This document shows positions 45,654-53,131 of a stretch of 64,000 nucleotides of DNA, in pieces. The stretch spans positions 186,001 through 250,000 of the forward strand of contig CALMNL010000005.1 in assembly GCA_937868765.1 (NCBI GenBank), written 5' to 3'. The notes under the pieces were generated by a model. That model was given only the letters and a program-made list of their open reading frames with translations, made no database searches and was not told the DNA's origin. Each line of letters begins with the position of its first letter. Within the stretch, counting starts at the first letter, position 1. Origin of the DNA: an uncultured Desulfatitalea sp. (GTDB lineage: Bacteria > Desulfobacterota > Desulfobacteria > Desulfobacterales > Desulfosarcinaceae). Made by a program: the position numbers and the translations under genes.

Positions 45654-45932
45654 TTAAGGGTTCAGCTTATCCCTTGATTACCCCGAGCACTTAAACGTCA
45701 CCACTTTCCGTGCGGACAGCATTAGAACCTATCCAGTCGCTGGGTTTCGTCCACGGCTCTGTCCCTTGCTCTTTCAGAATTTGCCGAACCCACTCACCAG
45801 GAGATCATCACCCCTCGCCAGGGTGCCTTTGATGATCTCAAGCATGCGCTCAATGATCTGGAATCTCCTCTTTTTGGGGAAACCATTCTGCTCGGCGATC
45901 ACTTAAACGAGTTGGGCTTTGGTCAGGGTCAT
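45654..45932 (-). pseudogene. ihfA: ihfA (integration host factor alpha) pseudogene
   Basis: Reading leftward from an ATG at 45932 gives MTLTKAQLV, then a 93-codon frame clearly homologous to IHF-alpha: GFPKKRRFQIIERMLEIIKG, VSGFGKF, then RGRNPATG (the DNA-bending loop) and RKVVTFKCSG. Four in-frame nonsense codons interrupt it, at codons 10 (TAA), 53 (TGA), 68 (TAG) and 85 (TAA). No indel is needed to keep the frame, and the length equals an intact gene. It must be dead unless stops are read through. Confidence 0.85.
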
Positions 45933-46358
45933 CGGAAACCTGCCTTCTTGGGGGATGGTTTAAGATATTATTTGGCACTTCGATCTATTTCGCTGGCCAC
46001 TTCAGCACCTCGAAAATTGGATTTGGCACAGGTCTGGGTAAAACAATAGTTCCAAGTCCATCTCCACCGCCGACCTCACAGAACCCACTAAGAGGAGCGA
46101 CCGACTATGGCCATCAACGATCTGTTTCAAGGAATCATGAAGAGTATCAAACAGTTTGCCGACGAGATCGCCGAACAGCGGCTGCAGTAAAAAATGCAGG
46201 AGTCCGGACGAGGTCCGGCGAATGGGAGGGAGAATGCGGAGAATATTGAGGCGTAAGAGAAGCGAGGTGTGACGAATTTCCCGAAAAGGGAGTGATCGGG
46301 GCGGGAGCGCCGACACCCTGAAAGCGGCATAAGTCGCTGACAATGCGAAGAAAAACAA
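45933..46358. other. Intergenic between ihfA pseudogene and terminator
   Basis: Only one tiny frame has a ribosome site: ATG at 46107 after AAGAGGAGCG, giving a 27-residue peptide (MAINDLFQGIMKSIKQFADE...) that stops at 46190. It may be the start of a truncated gene. Nothing else is supported. Confidence 0.3.
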
Positions 46359-46405
46359 AACCCGCCCAATAACCGGACGCGGTTAGTGGGCGGGTTATCT
46401 TTTTT
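46359..46405. terminator. Bidirectional terminator on the chromosome side of the att site
   Basis: AACCCGCCCA (46359-46368) pairs with TGGGCGGGTT (46387-46396). After one mismatch TAACCG pairs with CGGTTA around a GACG loop. T-runs follow on both strands. Its place directly after the tmRNA 3'-end copy suggests it was the tmRNA terminator. Confidence 0.8.
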
Positions 46406-46409
46406 AAAT

Positions 46410-46423
46410 TGGTGGAGGCGGCG
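46410..46423 (-). other. Attachment-site remnant: 3' end of tmRNA (ssrA)
   Basis: On the minus strand the 14 bases CGCCGCCTCCACCA match the usual 3' end of bacterial tmRNA, a common integrase target. No other part of ssrA is present. GC content drops sharply on the right side, and the BREX operon begins ~350 bases further. A tRNA 3' end is a less likely alternative. Confidence 0.65.
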
Positions 46424-46771
46424 TCCATCATATTTCGCAAATAATATATTTTATTTCAAAATGTTAATTTATTTTATTTAAATAAATACCGTTAAAAATA
46501 CCGTCAATTGTCATTCGCTACAATGAATTAAACTTTTAGCTTTCTCCGCATGCCTGCATTTTTACACATTAACCCAAAATAAACCCTTAATCAGACAATT
46601 ATACGACTTCATCATGTGATTGATTTCATATTCAGTCACCACCAAACTCTTAAGGGTGATATTAATATAATGCTATTAAAAGCTTTGACAGCAACTGTCA
46701 ATAACTGTTAGTTTTGTACTTATTTTGAGGTGTGAGGTTGAGTTTTGCCTTGATATTGGAGGGTGCGTTTG
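46424..46771. promoter_or_regulatory. AT-rich leader of the BREX operon
   Basis: About 350 AT-rich bases with no gene. AAATACCGT occurs twice, at 46484 and 46496. A TATAAT box sits at 46666-46671 with a poor -35. A perfect palindrome TTGACAG-CAA-CTGTCAA follows at 46685-46701, a candidate operator for the HTH protein encoded next. Confidence 0.55.
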
Positions 46772-46978
46772 ATGACAGAAAAACCAGGCGATGTCCTAAC
46801 CATTGAGGAGCTGGCCGTCTACCTGAAGGTCCCGAAATCGACGCTTTACAAACTCGTTCGAGAAGGCAAGATCCCCTCCCAAAAGATCGGCCGTCACTGG
46901 CGATTCCGAAAAGGAGCCATTGATCATTGGCTCGAGGAAACGCGGGTGACTGAGCCCGGATCAGGAGGAGATCGCTAA
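46772..46978 (+). CDS. Small excisionase-type HTH protein leading the BREX operon
   Basis: 68 residues from the ATG at 46772, with GGAGG nine bases upstream; the frame opens at a GTG nine bases earlier. The sequence LTIEELAVYLKVPKSTLYKLVREGKIPSQKIGRHWRFRKGAIDHWL is the classic HTH_17/excisionase fold. It overlaps brxF by one base (TAATG). Likely a regulator of the BREX operon; a role in element excision is possible because the att site is only ~350 bases away. Confidence 0.85.
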   Translation: MTEKPGDVLTIEELAVYLKVPKSTLYKLVREGKIPSQKIGRHWRFRKGAIDHWLEETRVTEPGSGGDR

Positions 46979-47454
46979 TGGCGGAACCTCTCGCCGATAG
47001 AGTCTTAAAGAGAGTCGAACAGGCTGCTGAGTTGTACCACCGCCTCGTCATACTTGTGGCTCCGGCTGGTGGAGGCAAGACTGCAGCGTTTCAGGACATT
47101 CACGAGCGAACGGCGGCTCCGCTGATCAATGTCAACCTCGAGCTGTCACGGCGCATGCTCGATCTCACTGAGCGCCAGCGGGCATTGCAGTTGCCCCGCC
47201 TTCTCTCGGAGATTGTCGTCGCAGCCGCAACTGACATGGTCTTGCTGGACAACGTCGAGGTCCTCTTTGACATCTCTCTAAAACATGATCCAGTGCGGCT
47301 CCTGCAGGGGCTCTCACGGAATAAGACGGTGGTTGCGGCCTGGAGCGGCTCCATCAACGGCGAAAACATTGTTTATGCGACGCCGGATCATCCCGAATAC
47401 AGACGTTATCCCGTACGAGATTTCCTGGTAGTGAACTCGGAGGCTATTACATGA
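46978..47454 (+). CDS. brxF: BREX type 3 protein BrxF
   Basis: 158 residues, a small P-loop ATPase: Walker A APAGGGKT near residue 34 and Walker B VLLDNVE near residue 90. Small size and position directly before a BrxC of ~1200 residues are diagnostic of type 3 BREX. GGAGGAG lies just upstream of the ATG. It overlaps the HTH gene by one base, and its stop overlaps a 13-codon bridging ORF. Confidence 0.88.
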   Translation: MAEPLADRVLKRVEQAAELYHRLVILVAPAGGGKTAAFQDIHERTAAPLINVNLELSRRMLDLTERQRALQLPRLLSEIVVAAATDMVLLDNVEVLFDISLKHDPVRLLQGLSRNKTVVAAWSGSINGENIVYATPDHPEYRRYPVRDFLVVNSEAIT

Positions 47455-47492
47455 AAATACAGAACGAAAGCGCAGGGGGGCAGACGCGATGA
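47451..47492 (+). CDS. 13-codon bridging ORF between brxF and brxC
   Basis: ATG at 47451 overlaps the brxF stop as ATGA. The frame [13 protein letters not shown] ends in TGA at 47490-47492, which overlaps the brxC ATG at 47489 as ATGA again. It would carry ribosomes from one gene into the next. Expression as a peptide is unproven. Confidence 0.4.
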   Translation: MKIQNESAGGQTR

Positions 47493-50400
47493 AATACGGA
47501 GAGTTGATTCAGTTCGAGCCTATCGAGTCTGTTGTGCAATTGAGAGACGCCGACGAGGCCACTGCAGCCCGCCAACTGGTTCAGACTTATGTCATCTCCG
47601 AGGAGATGGCCGATAAGCTGGTAAACCTTGTTGTTCCTCAGCTCCAGTTCGATCAGCCCATGGATAATAAGGGCTTGTTGGTCGTTGGTAATTACGGCAC
47701 CGGTAAGTCTCACCTCATGTCCGTAATCTCCGCCCTGGCCGAAAACGGCGATCTCGCGGTACATTTGAACGACAAGCGTGTGTCCAGCGCCGCGGGCAAA
47801 ATCAGCGGGCGCTTCAAGGTGGTTAGAACAGAGATTGGCGCAACCACCATGACTTTGCGCGACATCCTGGTGGCCGAATTGGAAGAGCACCTTGCTGCGA
47901 TGGGCGTGGCCTATTCGTTCCCGGCCGCAGACAAGGTCCCCAACAACAAGCGCGCCTTCGAAGAAATGATGACCGCATTCTACCAGGAGTATCCCGATCA
48001 CGGTCTGCTCCTGGTAGTGGATGAGCTGCTCGATTACCTGCGCACACGCAAGGATCAGGAACTGATCCTCGACCTCAACTTTCTGCGTGAGATCGGAGAG
48101 GTTTGCAAGGACCTGCGCTTTCGCTTCATCGCCGGAGTTCAGGAAGCCATCTTCGATAGTCCGCGTTTTTCCTTCGTAGCCGACAGCATCCGTCGGGTTA
48201 AGGATCGCTTCGAGCAAATCCTCATCGCCCGAAGGGATGTTAAGTTCGTGGTGGCCGAGCGTCTACTCAAGAAAACTACCGACCAGCAGGTGAAAATCCG
48301 GGAGTACCTCACCCCGTTCGCCAAGTTCTATGGTAGGATGAATGAGCGCATGGACGAGTTCGTGGGCCTCTTTCCCGTGCATCCAGACTATATAGATACA
48401 TTTGAACGGGTCACAGCGGTTGAAAAACGCGAGGTGCTCAAGACCTTGTCACTGGCCATGAAGAAGCTACTCGGCCAGGACGTACCTGACAACCGGCCCG
48501 GGGTTATAGCCTATGACAGCTACTGGACCGCTCTGCGTGAGAACCCGTCCTTCCGCGCCGTGCCGGACATCAAGGCAGTCATCGACTGCAGCCAGGTGCT
48601 CGAATCTCGCATCCAGCAGGCCTTTACTCGCCCTGCATACAAACCAATGGCTTTGCAGCTTATCCATGCGTTGTCGGTCCATCGCCTGACGACGGGGGAC
48701 ATTTACGCCTCCTTGGGAGCGACAGCGGAGGAACTGCGCGACGGCTTATGCCTCTTTCAACCGGGGATCGAGGAGTTGGGCGGCGATCCGGCCGACGATC
48801 TGCTCTCCCAGGTTGAGACCGTCCTGCGGGAAATACACAAAACCGTCAGCGGGCAGTTCATCTCTACAAATCCCGACAACCGCCAGTATTATTTGGACCT
48901 AAAGAAGACCGACGATTTCGACGCACTGATCGAGAAGCGGGCAGAAAGCCTCGATTCTTCACAGCTCGACCGCTACTACTACGAGGCGCTCCGACGGGTT
49001 ATGGAATGTACCGATCAAACCTATGTGACAGGCTACAAGATATGGCAGCACGAGCTCGAATGGCTGGAGCGCAAGGCCGCCCGCCAGGGATACCTTTTCT
49101 TCGGTGCTCCTAACGAACGATCCACAGCAGTGCCGCCGAGGGATTTCTATCTCTACTTCATCCAACCTTTTGACGCACCGCATTTCAAGGACGAGAAAAA
49201 GCCCGACGAGCTTTTCCTCCGCCTGGCAAATATTGATGAGGAGTTCCGCGCCGCACTACGTAATTACGCGGCGGCCCTCGATTTGGCAGCTGCCGCTTCC
49301 GGTCATGCTAAGTCCACCTATGAATCCAAGGCGTCCAACTTCCTGCGCGACCTCGTACAGTGGCTCCAAAAAAACATGACCACAGCTTTTGAGGTCACCT
49401 ACCATGGGCGCTCTAAGTCGCTCACCGAATGGGCTAAGGGGAAATCCATTCGCGAGCTTTCCGGCATCGGTTCCCATGAGCGCATTAATTTTCGCGATTT
49501 GGTGAACACCATCGCAGGTATATGCCTCGAGACCAGATTCCAGGACCAGGCGCCCGAATATCCGTTCTTTTCAGTGTTGATTACTGGCGCCAACCGGGCC
49601 CAGGCAGCTCAAGACACGCTTCGCGCTATCGCCGGACAGAACCGCACCAAACAAGCCACTGCGGTGTTGGACGCGCTGGAGCTGCTCGACGGTGACCGAC
49701 TCGACCCATACCGCTCCAAATACGCCAAGCATATTCTCGGCGTAGCCCAAAAAAAGGGCCATGGGCAGGTAGTAAACCGTTCCGAACTGATTCAGGATGT
49801 TCTCGGCGTGGAGTACCTCGCACCACAATCCCTCCGGTTGGAGCCCGAATGGGCCGTAGTGGTGTTGGCTTCGTTGGTCTATGCCGGCGAGGCGGCTCTC
49901 TCCATCCCGGGAAAAAAGTTCGATGCCACGGGTCTGCCGCATCTGGCCGGGACAGGCATTGACGAGCTGGTAAAGTTCAAGCACATCGAACGGCCCAAGG
50001 ACTGGAACCTTCCAGCGCTCAAGGCGCTTTTTGAACTGCTCGGGCTCACGCCGGGCATGGCCCAACTGGTAACCCAGGGCAAGGATGAACCTGTCCAGGA
50101 GCTGCAAAAAGCCGTCACAGTCGTAGTGGAGAAACTGGTGCTCGCGCAGCAGAGCCTTCAGACCGGACTGTTCTTCTGGGGTCGTGGGCTCCAAGCTGAG
50201 GAAGAGGTCAAGAAGGTCCGCACCAAATTGGACGAGACCAAGACTTTCCTCGAATCCCTACAAGCATACACCACGACCGGAAAGCTCAAAAATTTCCGTT
50301 ATGACACCTCAGAGGTGACCGCTCATCGGAGTGGGCTCAAATCCCTTGATGAAATCAAATCGCTTGAGGAATTGGTGGTGGACCTCGGGTCCACGGCATC

Positions 50401-51217
50401 ATACCTATCCACCGCCGAAGCGGTGCTGCCCACTGGCCACGAGTGGATCGACAAGATGAAAGCGGCACGGGAGGAGATCCTCGCCCAGATCAGCGATCCG
50501 GCCAAAAGGAGTGCGGCCACCTTCCGCCAGCAGACCCAGCGCAGGCTCGGCGAGCTTAAGAAGACCTACCTCCTGGCCTACCTCTCCATGCACGCCAAGG
50601 CGCGTCTTGGTGTAAATGAGGACAAGCGCAAGGCCCAACTTATGGGTGATGAGCGGCTCAAGGGTCTACAGAAGCTCTCAACCATCGATCTGATGCCGCG
50701 CCAGCACCTCTCAGATTTCCAGAACCGGCTCGCGGGATTGAAGAGCTGTTTTGCGCTCACCGAGCAGGAACTGCAGGCCTCGCCGGTCTGCCCCCATTGC
50801 AACTTTAAGCCGGGCTCAGAACCGCCCACGGCTCCTGCGGCGACAATGCTGGACTCCCTGGACGTCGGGCTCGATAAGATGGTCGAGAATTGGACCCAGA
50901 CGCTGCTCACCAACCTCGAAGACCCGACCACGAAGGGGAACCTGAGTCTGCTCATGCCAGGACCGCACAAATTGGTGGATGGCTTCATCAAGAAACGAAC
51001 CCTGCCCGACGACCTTGATCAGGATTTCATTCACGCCTTGCAGGAGGTGCTTTCCGGGCTGACCAAGGTTCCGGTCAAGATCGGAGACCTCCGCGACGCC
51101 TTGCTCGCAGGGGGTTCGCCGGTGACACCAGCGGAGTTGAGAAAGCGGTTCGATGAATACCTGGACGGACTGACCAAGGGCAAGGAGCCCGGCAAAGTCC
51201 GGATCGTATTGGAGTAA
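47489..51217 (+). CDS. brxC: BREX protein BrxC (DUF6079, large P-loop ATPase)
   Basis: 1242 residues, the normal size for BrxC/PglY. Walker A is [14 protein letters not shown] near residue 65 and a Walker B-like [12 protein letters not shown] near residue 172. The C-terminal ~450 residues are largely helical with coiled-coil stretches, and CPHCN near residue 1108 may bind zinc. BrxC is required for phage defence and methylation in studied BREX systems. It stops 4 bases before the next gene. Confidence 0.93.
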   Translation: MKYGELIQFEPIESVVQLRDADEATAARQLVQTYVISEEMADKLVNLVVPQLQFDQPMDNKGLLVVGNYGTGKSHLMSVISALAENGDLAVHLNDKRVSSAAGKISGRFKVVRTEIGATTMTLRDILVAELEEHLAAMGVAYSFPAADKVPNNKRAFEEMMTAFYQEYPDHGLLLVVDELLDYLRTRKDQELILDLNFLREIGEVCKDLRFRFIAGVQEAIFDSPRFSFVADSIRRVKDRFEQILIARRDVKFVVAERLLKKTTDQQVKIREYLTPFAKFYGRMNERMDEFVGLFPVHPDYIDTFERVTAVEKREVLKTLSLAMKKLLGQDVPDNRPGVIAYDSYWTALRENPSFRAVPDIKAVIDCSQVLESRIQQAFTRPAYKPMALQLIHALSVHRLTTGDIYASLGATAEELRDGLCLFQPGIEELGGDPADDLLSQVETVLREIHKTVSGQFISTNPDNRQYYLDLKKTDDFDALIEKRAESLDSSQLDRYYYEALRRVMECTDQTYVTGYKIWQHELEWLERKAARQGYLFFGAPNERSTAVPPRDFYLYFIQPFDAPHFKDEKKPDELFLRLANIDEEFRAALRNYAAALDLAAAASGHAKSTYESKASNFLRDLVQWLQKNMTTAFEVTYHGRSKSLTEWAKGKSIRELSGIGSHERINFRDLVNTIAGICLETRFQDQAPEYPFFSVLITGANRAQAAQDTLRAIAGQNRTKQATAVLDALELLDGDRLDPYRSKYAKHILGVAQKKGHGQVVNRSELIQDVLGVEYLAPQSLRLEPEWAVVVLASLVYAGEAALSIPGKKFDATGLPHLAGTGIDELVKFKHIERPKDWNLPALKALFELLGLTPGMAQLVTQGKDEPVQELQKAVTVVVEKLVLAQQSLQTGLFFWGRGLQAEEEVKKVRTKLDETKTFLESLQAYTTTGKLKNFRYDTSEVTAHRSGLKSLDEIKSLEELVVDLGSTASYLSTAEAVLPTGHEWIDKMKAAREEILAQISDPAKRSAATFRQQTQRRLGELKKTYLLAYLSMHAKARLGVNEDKRKAQLMGDERLKGLQKLSTIDLMPRQHLSDFQNRLAGLKSCFALTEQELQASPVCPHCNFKPGSEPPTAPAATMLDSLDVGLDKMVENWTQTLLTNLEDPTTKGNLSLLMPGPHKLVDGFIKKRTLPDDLDQDFIHALQEVLSGLTKVPVKIGDLRDALLAGGSPVTPAELRKRFDEYLDGLTKGKEPGKVRIVLE

Positions 51218-51221
51218 CACC

Positions 51222-53042
51222 GTGGATCATGAAGAATTGATAGCCCGGCTCAACAAATATGAATGGAATGATGTTGAGTTCAAAAAGGCTCAGCGTGGCG
51301 TACCAGAAGATGTATACGAAAGCGTTTCTGCTTTTGCCAATACATCAGGCGGCTATCTGGTATTCGGTGTTCAGGACAATCGCGGATCATTCGAAATCGT
51401 TGGTGTAATTGAAGTCGACAAGGTTCAGAACGATTTTCTGAGTTGCCTTCGCGCCGGAAACAAGTTTAACTGCGCGATATCTGTTCAAGAGAGTGCATTG
51501 GAGCACGAAGGAAAAACGCTATTGGTGTTCCATGTGCCTGAGGCGCGCCGAAAAGATAAACCGATTTATCTGCAGGGAGATATTAGAAAATCCTACATCC
51601 GACGAGGAGGCGGCGATGAGCGATGCAGTGGGCCTGAGATCGAGCGCTTTCTTCGCGATGCAGCGGAAACCACCTATGACAACGAAGTCATGTCCGGCCT
51701 GAATGCTGAGGATTTTTTTGACCAACCCTCGGTCACATGGTATCGCCGGGTGCTTCAAGAGAAACAGGCCAATCGACATGCCGATCTAAGCGATGTGGAG
51801 TTCCTCAACGAATGGGGCCTCGTTGTCGAATCAGATCAAGATCTTAAGCCAACCCGCGCCGCAGTTTTGCTTTTTGGCAAAGCTCGCATTTTGCGAAGCT
51901 TACTTCCTCGCGGTGTGGTCGATTACCAACGGATCGATTTGCCGTTCGACCAATGGTCACCGGAACATCGCTGGAGTGACCGTGTGGTACTGGAAGAGAA
52001 TATCATTCAAGCTTGGCAAGTGTTGGTCGAGAAATATTTCCGTCTTTCAGAGAGGCCCTTCTCAGTCGATGCCGCTACCTTGCGCCGACATGATGACCCA
52101 CCAGACTACATTTCCTTCCGAGAAGCTTCCATAAACCTGCTCATCCATCAGGATTTTGGTGATCAAACCAGAAAACCGGTCATCAAAATATTCGCAGACC
52201 GCACGGTGTTTTGGAATCCTGGAGACGCGTTCGTCAATGTGGATCAACTATTAGACCCAATCGAAAAGGAAGTGCGCAACCCTGCCATTGTTGCGGCTTT
52301 TCGACGGATCGGTCTGAGTGACCAAGCAGGCACAGGGGTTCGTTCCATTTTTGGTAATTGGCGACAATTGGGATTCGTTCCTCCACTTATAAGCAACGAC
52401 AAGGGAGAAAAAACATTCGAAATCACCTTGCTTAAGGAAACGCTGCTCACTGAGGAGCAACGACTTTTTCAAGCCCAATTGGGCGTGCGGCTCTCCGACC
52501 AGGAAGCAGCCGTCTTTGCTTACGCCTGCCGCGCAGGTTCGGTCGGTATCACAGATGCCAAAGCGGTAATGGGGCGCGGGGAGCGAGAAGCCGGCCAGGT
52601 TTTAGATCACCTTGTCACTCAAACTCTCCTGGCGGTGTTAGAACCCAGCGTACGATGGGGACTTGCACCCCATCTCCAGGATCGCTTCACTCAAAGCGAC
52701 CAAATGGCAAACAAAACGGAGAGCTTGGTCACTAACCAACCTACCGAACAGCCTGGAAGCTTGGTCACTCCGAGACTGACCAAGCTGACCGAGCATCAGC
52801 GGAAAATTATGTTCCTTTGCGAGATACCACGGAGCCAGGCAGACCTCATGAAGGCGCTTGGCTTGTCCCATCGCACCTTTTTCAAGCGCACTCATTTGGA
52901 CCCTCTGATAAAGGCGAATCTGGTCCGCATGACGCACCCCGAAGAGCCGAACCATCCCAATCAGGCCTATGTCGTCACAGAAGCCGGGCTCAGCCTTCTC
53001 GCGTCCTGGAAAACGAACTCTAAGCCCAGAGGCAAACCATGA
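51222..53042 (+). CDS. AlbA_2 / GHKL-type ATP-binding protein embedded in BREX
   Basis: 606 residues from a GTG at 51222. Residues ~10-130 form the Schlafen AlbA_2 domain (EFKKAQRGVPEDVYESVSAFANTSGGYLVFGV). Residues ~300-400 form the HATPase_c_4 region (SFREASINLLIHQDFGD, IFADRTVFWNPGDAF, RNPAIVAAFRRIGL, GTGVRSIFGNW). The C-terminus has winged-helix-like modules with LVT repeats. Such proteins act as regulators or effectors and recur in defence islands. It is not a core type 3 BREX component, so it is an inserted accessory gene. Its stop overlaps a 30-codon ORF by ATGA. Confidence 0.85.
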   Translation: MDHEELIARLNKYEWNDVEFKKAQRGVPEDVYESVSAFANTSGGYLVFGVQDNRGSFEIVGVIEVDKVQNDFLSCLRAGNKFNCAISVQESALEHEGKTLLVFHVPEARRKDKPIYLQGDIRKSYIRRGGGDERCSGPEIERFLRDAAETTYDNEVMSGLNAEDFFDQPSVTWYRRVLQEKQANRHADLSDVEFLNEWGLVVESDQDLKPTRAAVLLFGKARILRSLLPRGVVDYQRIDLPFDQWSPEHRWSDRVVLEENIIQAWQVLVEKYFRLSERPFSVDAATLRRHDDPPDYISFREASINLLIHQDFGDQTRKPVIKIFADRTVFWNPGDAFVNVDQLLDPIEKEVRNPAIVAAFRRIGLSDQAGTGVRSIFGNWRQLGFVPPLISNDKGEKTFEITLLKETLLTEEQRLFQAQLGVRLSDQEAAVFAYACRAGSVGITDAKAVMGRGEREAGQVLDHLVTQTLLAVLEPSVRWGLAPHLQDRFTQSDQMANKTESLVTNQPTEQPGSLVTPRLTKLTEHQRKIMFLCEIPRSQADLMKALGLSHRTFFKRTHLDPLIKANLVRMTHPEEPNHPNQAYVVTEAGLSLLASWKTNSKPRGKP

Positions 53043-53131
53043 CCGACCTTTCCGCTCAAATTAATACGAGCACTGCACAAGATGGCGAATGTGACGAGAA
53101 GTTGGTCACTAAACACATTCACAGAAAATGA
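53039..53131 (+). CDS. 30-codon bridging ORF between the AlbA_2 gene and pglX
   Basis: ATG at 53039 overlaps the upstream stop (ATGA) and the TGA at 53129-53131 overlaps the first pglX ATG at 53128. The peptide (MTDLSAQINTSTAQDGE...) contains KLVTK, echoing the SLVTN and SLVTP repeats at the end of the AlbA_2 protein. It may be a shed repeat of that gene kept for translational coupling. Confidence 0.4.
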   Translation: MTDLSAQINTSTAQDGECDEKLVTKHIHRK

